Source: Trichomonas vaginalis G3
Taxonomy: Eukaryota > Parabasalia > Trichomonadida > Trichomonadidae
Assembly: GCF_026262505.1 (NCBI RefSeq)
Contig: NC_067205.1
Coordinates: 25,859,693-25,923,692, forward strand
Direction: 5' to 3'
Length of the DNA: 64,000 nt
This document shows positions 52,330-62,382 of this stretch, piece by piece; position 1 is the stretch's first letter; each line of letters opens with the position of its first letter. The notes beneath the pieces were generated by a model. That model searched no databases, had not been told where the DNA came from, and saw nothing but the letters and a program-made list of their open reading frames with translations. A program made the position numbers and the translations under genes.

Positions 52330-53772
52330 TCAAGAGTTATATTTAACTCCATTAATGCATACCAAAGTCCCTGCAAGATATAAAGAATTTGTTTTTTCGT
52401 AAACGCATTCATGTTTTGTTTGCTGGTAAATTATTTCAATGGCTATGTAATCAATAACTTCTTTTGTTTCACCTGCAAACTTTGCTGATCTTCCCATATG
52501 GATATAAACAGACTTTTTTCCGAAGATATTTTTACATTTGTCTGATAATAGAGTATCACTCGTGATATATAAATGACTTTTGTAAGGAAAAAGTTTATCT
52601 GTTTGATAGGATATCACAGAAAAATTATATGGAATGTATATTTCCATTGGATTTGTTATGTCAATAAATACATCCCTATTAAAAGATATGATATTGTTTA
52701 GAAATGCTATTGTTTTTAGATTTGTGCAATTTTGAAATGCTCGAAATCCAATTGATGTTACTTTTCCTGGAATTGTAATAAATTGTAATGATATGCACTG
52801 GTAAAAGACATAATCCCCTATCATTAATAAATTTTCTGGCATCAAAATATTCGTCAATGATTTACAAGAGCCAAATGCAAAATCTTCAATCTTTGTGACA
52901 TTTTTTGGAATTTTGAAACTTCTTATTGATGAGCAGCTATGAAATGCTCTAATGGAAATCGATGTAATCTTATTATTAAGCTGAATTGAGGTAATTTCTT
53001 CGCATTTATAAAAACAAAATTTGAAAATTGATGTGATAAAGTTCGGAACAATATAATCACCTGAAAATGTTGGAATAACATATAATAATGTTGAATTATT
53101 TGTTCCATTATAAACAGATTTAAAATCACTTCGAAAATATAGATTTTCTGGATCAACTGTAATATTATCAATTGGACAATCACCAAGGGCAAGAGGATTA
53201 AAATCTTTGAGATTTTTTGTAATATAAAAAGAATTGATTTTATTCCAATCGAAACAATTACCATCTAATTTTTGCAAGGATGAATTTAATGAAATATTTA
53301 TGGCAGTTAAACTGCAGCCAGAAAATGCACCCATCGAAATATTAACTACGGAATCTGGGATTTGTATTGATGTTAGATTTTTATTACCGGCAAAACAAAG
53401 TTGCTCTATAATTAAAACATTTGGAGGCAGGATGACTGATTTTAAGTTATAGCATAATTGAAAGAGACCTGTGTTAAGCTTTGTAAGTTTTGTGCAACTA
53501 CTAAAATTTACAGATTCGAGGCTTGTTCTGAAAAAACTTGCAAAGCTTATTTTTGATATTTCACTATTCTCTTCAAATTTAAGAGATGTTATTTGAGTCT
53601 TGCAATTCATAAATGCATAACTATCATAATTATAGCTATATATTTCTGTAACTATTCGTGGGATAAGAACTTCACCGCTAAAATCTGTTGTACAGCCAAC
53701 GACAACTTGATTACTATCACGATATATGAGTGATCCAACACTAGAACATTGAACTAATAGAAAATAAAGCAT
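52330..53772 (-). CDS. BspA-like leucine-rich repeat protein
   Basis: The 480-residue protein starts with a hydrophobic leader (MLYFLLVQCSSVGSLIY). It then carries about 12 BspA/TpLRR (LRR_5) repeats with the signature pattern of ...SVILPPNVLIIEQLCFAGN, LTSIQIPDSVVNISMGAFSG and IRSFKIPKNVTKIEDFAFGS. It ends in a region with CVYEKTNSLYLAG and no membrane helix. BspA-like proteins are the largest presumed surface family in trichomonads and are linked to adhesion. Secreted or anchored through a partner is possible. Confidence 0.9.
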   Translation of the reverse strand: MLYFLLVQCSSVGSLIYRDSNQVVVGCTTDFSGEVLIPRIVTEIYSYNYDSYAFMNCKTQITSLKFEENSEISKISFASFFRTSLESVNFSSCTKLTKLNTGLFQLCYNLKSVILPPNVLIIEQLCFAGNKNLTSIQIPDSVVNISMGAFSGCSLTAINISLNSSLQKLDGNCFDWNKINSFYITKNLKDFNPLALGDCPIDNITVDPENLYFRSDFKSVYNGTNNSTLLYVIPTFSGDYIVPNFITSIFKFCFYKCEEITSIQLNNKITSISIRAFHSCSSIRSFKIPKNVTKIEDFAFGSCKSLTNILMPENLLMIGDYVFYQCISLQFITIPGKVTSIGFRAFQNCTNLKTIAFLNNIISFNRDVFIDITNPMEIYIPYNFSVISYQTDKLFPYKSHLYITSDTLLSDKCKNIFGKKSVYIHMGRSAKFAGETKEVIDYIAIEIIYQQTKHECVYEKTNSLYLAGTLVCINGVKYNS

Positions 53773-54461
53773 GAGCTTGTGGATTAATCAGCTAGTTTTT
53801 TCCCTTATGATCGATATTTTTTTAGGACTTGCGAAAATGAAAATTTCAAAATCAGAATTCTAATATTCTATCTTAATTTGATCATTGATTTGCAACGAAG
53901 TGATAATCTGTAGATAGTCATCATTGAAGTTATTATAAGTAAAGTACTCATCTAACAAATTTATATAAATTTCATAATTTATGTTGGAATTCACTTAGAA
54001 ATCGGAGGCTTATAAGTACCAAAAATACCTTCTGTTTTGGCACCGCATACAGCATAAATTTTATCTGTTTTGAATCTTCCAAAAGTACATTTTCAAACCT
54101 ACGATTATTTTTAATTCAAATATGAGAATTTTAGAATAATCCTATTCACATGTAATACACTTCTTGCATTATATTATTATATTAGATGACCTCTTCTTGT
54201 TTCAGTATCTAGATTACATTTGTATTATATCTCATTTCATCAATATCTCAGTAAGATATCAAAAGCAAATGTGAAAACATTCACTAGCATTATTTCATAC
54301 TTTGATAAACAATTGATTTTATAAAATTCCAAAAAATCAATTTTCTGATTCTTTATCCAATTTGATTTTTAACAAGGAAAGTGATATTTAAAAGATATAA
54401 TTAAAATATAGTTTTAAAATGTTTATACACTAGAAAGAAAAAAAAATTATAAAATAAAAAA
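53773..54461. other. Intergenic with one gene fragment
   Basis: AT-rich spacer between two minus-strand genes; holds only the short fragment at 53991-54092. Confidence 0.5.
53991..54092 (-). pseudogene. 33-codon C-terminal gene fragment
   Basis: Minus strand reads KCTFGRFKTDKIYAVCGAKT followed by EGIFGTYKPPISK and a stop, with a stop also just upstream. The ordered, non-AT-biased peptide (Cys, Gly, Pro) looks like the end of a lost gene rather than chance. Family not recognised. Confidence 0.4.
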
Positions 54462-57400
54462 TTAGTCTTGAAGCATCATTTCGATGAATGGCTGGTGAAC
54501 TGGGTACTTATCTCTTACGATAAGGTTTCTTTCGTTGATTGCGTCGATGTGGCTATTAATGTCGTTGATCGGATGGGCCAAAGCGCTCTGGCTCATGTAG
54601 AACCTGACCATTGCCTCTTCCGCTGTGTCTCTGACCAAAGAAGGAAGTTCCTTCTTCGACACAACGACGGAATTCTTAAGTGGTCCGAACTTGATTTCGT
54701 CGTTTCTCGAGAACGTGTCGACTCTGAACGTTCCTGTCTGCAGAGGATAGACTACAATGTGGACCTGGTTGAATTGGCTCGTGATCGTCGTTGTATTGTA
54801 GTCTTTTTCTGATGTGCAGTAAATGATGTGGACGTGGTCGTTTCCTATGTGCCTCTTCTTGTAGATCTGCTGGTTATCGTTTTCTGTTGGGTCGTTCGGA
54901 AGAAGGGGAGCCACGTGGAACATCATTTCGTGCATTGAATCGGCGTAGTAGATAGATGTGCGGCCATTCCTTGCGTTCTTGGCATCAAGACCTCCAAGAT
55001 AGCCTTTGTGGTCTTTCAAACTGATCGGCCAACCAATTCCGGTTATAAATTCCGAAAAGTGAGGAGTTGTCTCTTCGAAAGTTGTTGATAAAATCATATT
55101 CTGGTCAACAGCCTTGTCGTGGACGAACAAAACTCCGAATTTGGTGCCGAGACGAGTTGCGTGAGTATTTACTTTTTCTAGAGTGTCAAGAGCGATCTTT
55201 TCGGAGGTATCGATGACCTTGAGGTGGTCCATGTTGCTTGTGGAGCATCGACCAGTGGCGACGAAGACACTTGCGACTGGATTTACAAATGAAATCGGAG
55301 GCCTGCTGTATCTTGCAACTTTGTCTGCATAGACGCTATCCTTGAACTTTTTGGCAGCAAGTTCGATGTTGGAAAGAATGGTTTCGAAGTTGCCGTCGCT
55401 TGGAATTTCGTCAAAGTTGAAATTATCCTTGAAATCATGGTCAAGGCGCTTAATTACTTCATCCATCGTATCAGCAAAGGTTTTCTGATGCTCAATATTA
55501 TATGTAGGAATAATTTCTTTCTTTCCACCATTACAAAAAGTGCCAGAAATTTGAGGAACTTGTTCCAAGGGCAAAATGTTATGATAGATTGGCTCGAAGT
55601 CCCAGACGAACTGGCCACTGCATGTCTGGCTTGAAACCTTCACTTTCTCGCCTTCAATGGCCGTTCCTGTGATGATTCCGTCCAATGAGAAGAATTTGGA
55701 GTTCTCGTGGTCCTTCTTGAAGGATGACGTGTTGCTCATGATCTCGACTGTCTCGTGGAATGGGTATTTGCAGTAATACTTCGAGAGATAATCGATACAA
55801 TTTCTCATGAAGCTGGAAACGTCCTGTGTGAAGCCGCTGGAGCGCTGCATGCCTTTATTAAGGAACATTACGAAGTCTGTGTACTCAGAATCCGTCTTCA
55901 TTACGGCGCTTGTCTCTACATAACAATCTACAGTTAATCTTACGACGTGGAACACCCATGTCTCTGTATCTGAGCTTGTGAGCTGGCAGCAATACTTCGA
56001 AACGTTACCAATGAATGTTTTGACAACTTTCGGATTCAATGAAGCGATTTTCGTCATAAACATGAGGAGGGACCTTATCGAAACAAGGCTCTCGAGGGAT
56101 CTGAGCTTAAGCGCATCGACAAAGTACTGTAAATATCTACTTATTAAATTAAGATCTGGATTTTCGTTTGTGAGCTCATCTGAGATCAATGTACCATACG
56201 CAGGAATGAGTAATTCGAACAGTGAGTTCTGCATGTTCGGATTTTCCTTCATTGCCAACATATGCATCCTATCAATTAATTTTATCGATCTTTCCCTCAA
56301 ATTTTCTGGTGATCGGAGCAGTTTCTGTTCTGGATCGCTTATGAACATGGTCGGGCAGCGGTGGACGATAGAAAGGACTGATTTATTGAAAGGTTCAGAG
56401 AAAGTAGCTGTTACGTGGAACAATGGGAATGAAGTAAGGAAGGACAGCTCTTGTGAAGATGTTTTGATGAAGGAGGACTCGATTAAAGTCATCATTACCG
56501 GTACTAATAACAATGATCCAGTAAATGCGTGTTGTACAATGTTGAGAGCCTGCTTAAAACCTTCTTCTCTTGTGTTCTCATCTGTAGAGAGCATTTGGAG
56601 GCATGTTGCGGCGTACCACATCGATAATGATTTTTCATTTAAGTAATTCTTCATTTGGTTGATGTTTAGGATCTGCGCGAGTAAGTTAAATGAGATCGTG
56701 CGTATCCTGTCGTCATCAATATCGAAGATCGCTGAGAAAAGAGCGTTGCCGCAGATCTGGAACGGAATTGTACCATTTATCTCAATTCCCGGTGGGAACA
56801 AAAGTGATCTGGCCAAACAGTCAGCCATGGCCATGATGGGCGCGAAGGCCAAAAGGCGTTCCGATGGATACAAACCTTGATAAAACTTGAATTGTTTGGA
56901 GAAAAAGACAATTGTTTCTAGAACTTTGTCCTCTGGTAGTGAAAGTGGCTGTATGTACATGTTGACGAGGATTTTTTCGAATTCTTGGAGCTCTGGAAGC
57001 AATTGATTCAATTTCTGACAGACAAAGTCATTGGGAGAGTCGAATATCGCTTGTAAGTTCTCCGCAATGAAATCGTAGATCGTATTTTGGCGGTTTCGCT
57101 TATTTCTGACGACGAAATTCTTGCAATGAGTTATTGCGTCTTGTCCGAAGTTGTAAATTACCGGAATTGAATAGAAAACGAGATACTGGGCGTATAATAC
57201 AATAGTTGCTGAACCGATTGGCCTTCTACAGAATTCTTTGCAGAAAAAGAGCCAAATCTCTTCTCTTCTCTCTTGTGTAGACACCAAATAATGTAGAGTG
57301 CAATGTACGAAGTGGGCGAATGCTCCTTCTTCGTTTTCATGCGATACAAAAATTTTTGAAAGAGCTGTCTTGCAATTATTGAATTCCTCCTTGCTTATCA

Positions 57401-58433
57401 TGGAGAATAAGTACTTGCTGATGATATCGTATGAAGCGATAATGAGTGGCTCCTCAATTATACCGTTGTTTTTACAATTTGAGGAAAGAACTTCGAAAAT
57501 CAAATCGCCGATGCTCAGCTGGAATTTGTCGTATGAGTTAATGCAAAGTTGGTATGTACTGTCTTTCTCATAGATACTTGACAACAGATTAAAAGTGACA
57601 ATTAAGTCTCCAGTGCATGGATTGTAAGTTGTAGCCTTGCAGATGGATAGCATCATGATGATGTGGTCCCTGGTGAAGAGTAATGCGTCGAGTGGCTTTA
57701 AGTTGTCTAAAATTTTCTTTAAGAAGAGCATGACGCAGCGATGGAGTTCTGTTGGTAAGACTGTGAATCCGTAGTCATGAGTAGCTACCGAATTCTTTTC
57801 GCAAAGTGCTTTGTAGATGATTTTTACGATGCAATTGAAAAATAAATTCAAACTGAGGCCTTCACGGATTGTCCAGTTCTTGAACAAAAAGTCAAAAACC
57901 ATTTCAAGGGATTTGCTGGCATCAGGAGCCGTCAATCCTGGACTTTGTGGGTCAATAATCGGATTCGAATTGGCATAAATCTTTGCATTTGTAAGAGATT
58001 GGTCTTCGTATTTTGCAACGATCAAATATGGTACGATTAATGGAAGCGAAAGTTGAAGATCATCAAGACTTTGATCATTAAGAACTGAAATCAAGTTGAG
58101 GTAGTTTTCAAGAGCTTCTATATAATATACTGCTGGAGTTTTGGGATGAAGTAATGTTCCAAATATTTTGTCTAATAATTGGATGTCTTCTTGTCGAATT
58201 GAGCCTGGAGCGACATATTGAAAGATTTTTCGCATACACATGTTCAATGATTTCGCATCGACATACTTAGCTTTTTTGAAAAAACCGGTGTCTTGAATTT
58301 TATTGAATTCACGAAGATATTCAACAACATTTTCAAGAAATTGGTGGAAGCCACTTTTTAAGAAGGACTGAGGACTGAAACCTTTATCTGTTAAGATAGT
58401 TTTCATATTCAGTTCACAGGGGTGTGGCGCCAT
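54462..58433 (-). CDS. Large RapGAP-domain protein (RalGAP/tuberin-like)
   Basis: The 1,323-residue protein is mostly a long helical solenoid (residues about 1-1000). The C-terminal domain at about 1120-1280 has GWPISLKDHKGYLGGLD, IYYADSMHEMMFHVAPLLP and the catalytic HIGNDHVHIIY with its asparagine thumb, followed by FNQVHIVVYPL. This is the Rap/Rheb/Ral GAP fold. The family stimulates GTP hydrolysis by small GTPases such as Ral, Rap or Rheb. The long solenoid and C-terminal placement fit RalGAP-alpha or tuberin best. An initiator-like TCATTTT lies on the minus strand 21 bases before the ATG. The foldback element begins 82 bp upstream. Confidence 0.85.
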   Translation of the reverse strand: MAPHPCELNMKTILTDKGFSPQSFLKSGFHQFLENVVEYLREFNKIQDTGFFKKAKYVDAKSLNMCMRKIFQYVAPGSIRQEDIQLLDKIFGTLLHPKTPAVYYIEALENYLNLISVLNDQSLDDLQLSLPLIVPYLIVAKYEDQSLTNAKIYANSNPIIDPQSPGLTAPDASKSLEMVFDFLFKNWTIREGLSLNLFFNCIVKIIYKALCEKNSVATHDYGFTVLPTELHRCVMLFLKKILDNLKPLDALLFTRDHIIMMLSICKATTYNPCTGDLIVTFNLLSSIYEKDSTYQLCINSYDKFQLSIGDLIFEVLSSNCKNNGIIEEPLIIASYDIISKYLFSMISKEEFNNCKTALSKIFVSHENEEGAFAHFVHCTLHYLVSTQERREEIWLFFCKEFCRRPIGSATIVLYAQYLVFYSIPVIYNFGQDAITHCKNFVVRNKRNRQNTIYDFIAENLQAIFDSPNDFVCQKLNQLLPELQEFEKILVNMYIQPLSLPEDKVLETIVFFSKQFKFYQGLYPSERLLAFAPIMAMADCLARSLLFPPGIEINGTIPFQICGNALFSAIFDIDDDRIRTISFNLLAQILNINQMKNYLNEKSLSMWYAATCLQMLSTDENTREEGFKQALNIVQHAFTGSLLLVPVMMTLIESSFIKTSSQELSFLTSFPLFHVTATFSEPFNKSVLSIVHRCPTMFISDPEQKLLRSPENLRERSIKLIDRMHMLAMKENPNMQNSLFELLIPAYGTLISDELTNENPDLNLISRYLQYFVDALKLRSLESLVSIRSLLMFMTKIASLNPKVVKTFIGNVSKYCCQLTSSDTETWVFHVVRLTVDCYVETSAVMKTDSEYTDFVMFLNKGMQRSSGFTQDVSSFMRNCIDYLSKYYCKYPFHETVEIMSNTSSFKKDHENSKFFSLDGIITGTAIEGEKVKVSSQTCSGQFVWDFEPIYHNILPLEQVPQISGTFCNGGKKEIIPTYNIEHQKTFADTMDEVIKRLDHDFKDNFNFDEIPSDGNFETILSNIELAAKKFKDSVYADKVARYSRPPISFVNPVASVFVATGRCSTSNMDHLKVIDTSEKIALDTLEKVNTHATRLGTKFGVLFVHDKAVDQNMILSTTFEETTPHFSEFITGIGWPISLKDHKGYLGGLDAKNARNGRTSIYYADSMHEMMFHVAPLLPNDPTENDNQQIYKKRHIGNDHVHIIYCTSEKDYNTTTITSQFNQVHIVVYPLQTGTFRVDTFSRNDEIKFGPLKNSVVVSKKELPSLVRDTAEEAMVRFYMSQSALAHPINDINSHIDAINERNLIVRDKYPVHQPFIEMMLQD

Positions 58434-58447
58434 GTTAAAAAATTGTC

Positions 58448-58454
58448 AAAATGA
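58448..58454 (-). promoter_or_regulatory. Initiator-like TCATTTT of the RapGAP gene
   Basis: Matches the known trichomonad initiator consensus (TCA, pyrimidine, then A/T). It lies between the start codon and the foldback element. Confidence 0.5.
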
Positions 58455-58929
58455 CTCTAAAATTATTTTTCCATATCTAGTTGATAATCGGATAGTGGAC
58501 TGTTCTTGCAACAGTGTTGCATGCTAAGTAGTGTCAACGATAGAAATTGAGAGTCTATTAATCATCGAGGAAGTACGATTATTTTTTGGGCAAAAAAGTA
58601 TCTTAAAATATGATTATTAATATGTTTTTAAAATAAAAAATTTGAAAGTTAATTTGAGATTCTCATATAATTTTTTGAATGAAAAAAGTAAATATAGTCT
58701 ATATGAGTTTTTGAATAATCACACTTGAGATATATCTCAAAAATAATTAAAAATAGAGTTTGAGAAGACTTTTCAAGGTGTAATGAAAAGTGTGATATAG
58801 AAAATAATTATAGATATTTTAATTTTATATATTGTGCTAAGCATTATATTAAATTTTTAGGAAAAACACTTTTCATAAGTATTCAATATTTGAAAATACG
58901 CTCCAAAAAAGAATAGATTCTTTTATATT

Positions 58930-59012
58930 CGCTTATATAAAAGGAGACTCTCTATCAGATGCGAATGCCTGAATTCAGCACCTCTGATAGAGAGTTTCCT
59001 CTTATATAAGCG
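58930..59012. repeat. Hairpin a, 30-bp arms
   Basis: Arms 58930-58959 and 58983-59012 with two or three mismatches; the loop itself holds the palindrome CTGAATTCAG. The inverted copy is at about 59661-59742. Confidence 0.9.
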
Positions 59013-59069
59013 GATCTTTTTCATTCGTTTTTGTTAATATAAAAACATCAAAATCTACCAATATGAGAA

Positions 59070-59120
59070 ATTAAACCCTGCGAGGTGCCAGTCTAGAACT
59101 GGCACCTCGCAGGGTTTAAT
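59070..59120. repeat. Hairpin b, perfect 23-bp arms
   Basis: Arms around CCCTGCGAGGTGCCAGT with a 5-base loop CTAGA. The inverted copy at 59548-59608 has perfect 28-bp arms and loop TCTAG. Confidence 0.95.
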
Positions 59121-59173
59121 TTTTCTTGACAAAATACAATAATCAAATGCTCCAAAGTTTTCAAATTTTTATT

Positions 59174-59534
59174 AGGAATAGGAGCCTACAAAGCACTGAT
59201 TATATATCAGTGCCTGGTAGGCTCCTATTCCTTCTCTAAATGGGAGAAACTTTGTTTGAATAAGATAACATGCGAACAAAGTTTCTCCCATTTAGAGTGG
59301 GGTTTGGAGGGTGGGAGGTACATAGATAGACTATGTATCTCTCACCCTCCAATTCCCTCGGGAAAGTTCGAAAACTTTGGTGCAATCAGCAACGATTGCA
59401 CCAAAGTTTTTGCGTTTAATTGAAGGAATTGCTCTTTATGATATATACAGTTACAATGCATATATCATAAGGAGCAATTCCTTCCAGATATCTGGCAAAC
59501 TTGCTCGCAATGGTTCACAATTGCGAACAAGTTT
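59174..59534. repeat. Central series of six different hairpins
   Basis: Arm pairs: 59174-59189/59217-59232; 59234-59256/59275-59297; 59306-59325/59331-59350; 59371-59387/59394-59410; 59422-59445/59461-59484; 59497-59511/59520-59534. Arms of 15-24 bp with zero to two mismatches. The six stems have different sequences. Confidence 0.9.
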
Positions 59535-59547
59535 TGTCATTTGTCAA

Positions 59548-59608
59548 GAGAAATTAAACCCTGCGAGGTGCCAGTTCTAGACTGGCACCTCGCAGGGTTT
59601 AATTTCTC
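59548..59608. repeat. Hairpin i, perfect 28-bp arms
   Basis: Mirror partner of hairpin b. Arms 59548-59575 and 59581-59608. Confidence 0.95.
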
Positions 59609-60078
59609 ATATTGGTAGATTTTGATGTTTTTATATTAACAAAAACGAATGAAAAAGATCCGCTTATATAAGAGGAAACTCTCTATCAGAGGTGCTGAAT
59701 TCAGGCATTCGCATCTGATAGAGAGTCTCCTTTTATATAAGCAAATATAAGAGAATCTATTTTTTTTGGACCGTATTCTCAAATATTGAATACTTATGAA
59801 AAGTGTTTTTTTCTAAAAATCTCAGAATATATTTACAATAGTAAAATAAATAAGATATTTAAATTTATTTTTAAATGCTTTTTTTTATATGAGATTCTCA
59901 AAAGTTATATCAAAAGTCTGTTTTTTCTAAAATCTAATATCATAATCTATTTCTCATTTTAAGTACATCTTAATTCATTTTATTTTCTATATTTTTTCAA
60001 TATTTTTGAGGGAATTGTGTTGCTTCCCCGACGATAAAATTGAGAGGTTTACACATTGACACTACTTAGCATGCAACA

Positions 60079-60540
60079 GAATTTATATTATTTACCTATA
60101 ATGATGAAATACTATAGCTACATTTATTTTATTTGTGAGTTATATGGCAAAAATTAAACAGTTGAAACAAATAGTGATGTATACATGAATTATACATAGC
60201 ATATACTAGCTCGTAATTGTTCGCTAGAAAGCCAATTTGAGTGTTTTATTATTTGATGGATTTATTAAGAGATATAAATGAACAAGGAGTTCAGACAATT
60301 CACAAACTATAACAATTAAATATATCTATGGTACCATCTTGATAATTAGCAAGATATTTTATCATGATATTTCCTTATAAATAAAATAATCTATATAAAC
60401 TGGACCAAATCATTATGAAATGAATAGTTTTATTATAATTTTGATTTAATTGATTTTAGAAATTATCATTTGACACAAGTTTACTTGGCAAATTTCCCTT
60501 CAATTTTTCTCTTTTCCTCTGATTTTGCCGAGATACATAT
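60079..60540. other. AT-rich intergenic upstream of the ARM-like gene
   Basis: An initiator-like TTCAATTTTT lies about 40 bases before ATG 60541; nothing else recognised. Confidence 0.45.
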
Positions 60541-62007
60541 ATGGAAGATGACTATAAGAAAGAGAAAAATGATGCAAATGATAAAATAAATATAATACCT
60601 AAGCAAAATTCTGGAACACCTTATTTAGAGCTTGATATTCCAGATTTTTCCGAAAAATCAACAAATGAAAAGATCGAGATATTTGTTAATCAGATATTAG
60701 ATGGTTTTCAAGATGTCGAAACATCAGATCAAGATAATTTTGCTCAAAGAAAAAATCTCGTAACTTGGCTTAAATATTTTCGTATTTTTGTTGACAACGA
60801 TGTAGCATTTGAAAATTCATACGATTCATTGATAGATTTTTACAAACAACTGATAATTAATTGTATTGAGCTCAATCTCAAAGACAAAATAGTACACAGC
60901 ATAATAATCACATTTAGTAGGATGATTGTAAAGGTTCCTGCCTTGATTTCAATACTAATTGATCTAGATTTTTTCAAAATGTTGATAAAAGCACTAAACT
61001 TAGGAGCTTTGAGAACTTCTCAAGATGCATTTCAATGCTTGACATTAATATGTGAACTTGCACCAGAACATTTTCATTATTTAGAAGAATTTTTTTCTCC
61101 ATCCGAAATTTACGAAATGATTATTCATTATAGTGCAAATGAAGAAGAAACCTTACAGTATGCAGAATATGCAACGATGCTGACCAAATATCTCTACTAT
61201 TTCTGCTTAAATTGCAAAGATATGAGTGATGATAATTTTACTTCACTCGGAATCTTAATACAGCACACATACAGATACGAACAAACTTGGCAGAAGATGT
61301 ATGTATTCAAAACCCTATATTTACTTCTAGAAACCGATAAAATTAAAATTTCAGATATTGGACCAGATTATTTCAATATTAGCTTCCAGGATCAGTTCAA
61401 AGACTATGGGTTATCGAATGGGCTCGAATTATGCAAGCTGATGAATTTAATGTTAGAAAAAGGCTGGGATGGCAAAGAATATCCTTATTGTGAGATTCTT
61501 TTTTTCATATTTAGCTATCAAGCAAAAGAATCTACTTATCCGATCATGGAAACATTGGCTTACGCTTTAGAAAAAATGCCAATTGAAATGAAAGCTTGCT
61601 TTCTTGATGATTCATTGAAAGAGTACTGTAAAATAATATTAGGATGCTGTTGTGCAATAGGAAACGGCCAACTCTGCAAAACATTTGGTTCTATGTTGAG
61701 AATGGGTCAAATTTTGGTAAATCTTTATCAGGATTTCCCTGAAAAGCTGATGAATTTTTACCCTCACTCATACCAAGCATTGATAAACCTTCTTCAAATA
61801 GAAAATGTTCCTCTACAAAAGAAAATTTTGAAACTTTTTATTTTTATGACACAGACTATAATGAACATGAATTTAAAACCATTTCCTGAAATAGTAGCAT
61901 ATTTCGAGGAAAATGATGGTGCTTCTGTCATGGATTTCTTGATTGAACAAGAAGATGAGGAAATTGAAGTTTTGCTTGATCAGCTTCACAATTTATTATA
62001 TCCATAA
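60541..62007 (+). CDS. All-helical ARM/HEAT-like repeat protein
   Basis: The 488-residue protein has an acidic/disordered first 35 residues, then pairs of amphipathic helices to the end (for example FFKMLIKALNLGALRTSQDA followed by FQCLTLICELAPEHF). It ends in an acidic EEIEVLLDQLHNLLYP. Trichomonads have many lineage-specific proteins of this type. It could be an importin-like or scaffold protein; no specific motif is visible. Confidence 0.65.
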   Translation: MEDDYKKEKNDANDKINIIPKQNSGTPYLELDIPDFSEKSTNEKIEIFVNQILDGFQDVETSDQDNFAQRKNLVTWLKYFRIFVDNDVAFENSYDSLIDFYKQLIINCIELNLKDKIVHSIIITFSRMIVKVPALISILIDLDFFKMLIKALNLGALRTSQDAFQCLTLICELAPEHFHYLEEFFSPSEIYEMIIHYSANEEETLQYAEYATMLTKYLYYFCLNCKDMSDDNFTSLGILIQHTYRYEQTWQKMYVFKTLYLLLETDKIKISDIGPDYFNISFQDQFKDYGLSNGLELCKLMNLMLEKGWDGKEYPYCEILFFIFSYQAKESTYPIMETLAYALEKMPIEMKACFLDDSLKEYCKIILGCCCAIGNGQLCKTFGSMLRMGQILVNLYQDFPEKLMNFYPHSYQALINLLQIENVPLQKKILKLFIFMTQTIMNMNLKPFPEIVAYFEENDGASVMDFLIEQEDEEIEVLLDQLHNLLYP

Positions 62008-62382
62008 TGACATGTAGGACTATTAATCCTTTTTAGTAAACTGTTTGTATTGATTTCTTAATTTTTAATGCGATATTAATAAAATTACTTTTGCGGATAA
62101 CATTAATACTAAAAAATAAGATATTTGGTAAACAATACAAAGGAATTGATCTTGGATAATTTTTATTGATTTTTAGGTTATGCTATTGATTTGAATTTGA
62201 TTAAATATTTAAGATCTACATGTAAAAATACTTATGTTCCTGATAATGGTTTCCATTTTCAATTCAACGAGTTATAAAATGATTTTAATTTGAAATTATT
62301 GTTAACAGCATGATTTAGAACAAATATAATTTCGATCTTTTTTATTGAAAAATTTACTTCTTTTTCAAATTATATTTTCCGA
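62008..62382. other. AT-rich intergenic with initiator
   Basis: About 375 bp; TCAAATT at 62365-62371 lies 18 bases before the next ATG and fits an initiator. Confidence 0.45.

Larger units (their letters stand above)
58515..60078. mobile_element. 1.56-kb foldback element made of consecutive hairpins
   Basis: Outer inverted ends start TGTTGCATGCTAAGTAGTGT (58515-58537 and 60056-60078). Subterminal regions are only partly alike. From 58852 inward the two halves are again inverted copies (58852-59120 against 59548-59820). About ten hairpins follow one another. GCAACAG abuts the left end (58508-58514) and overlaps the right end (60073-60079), a possible target duplication. No gene inside. Confidence 0.9.
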
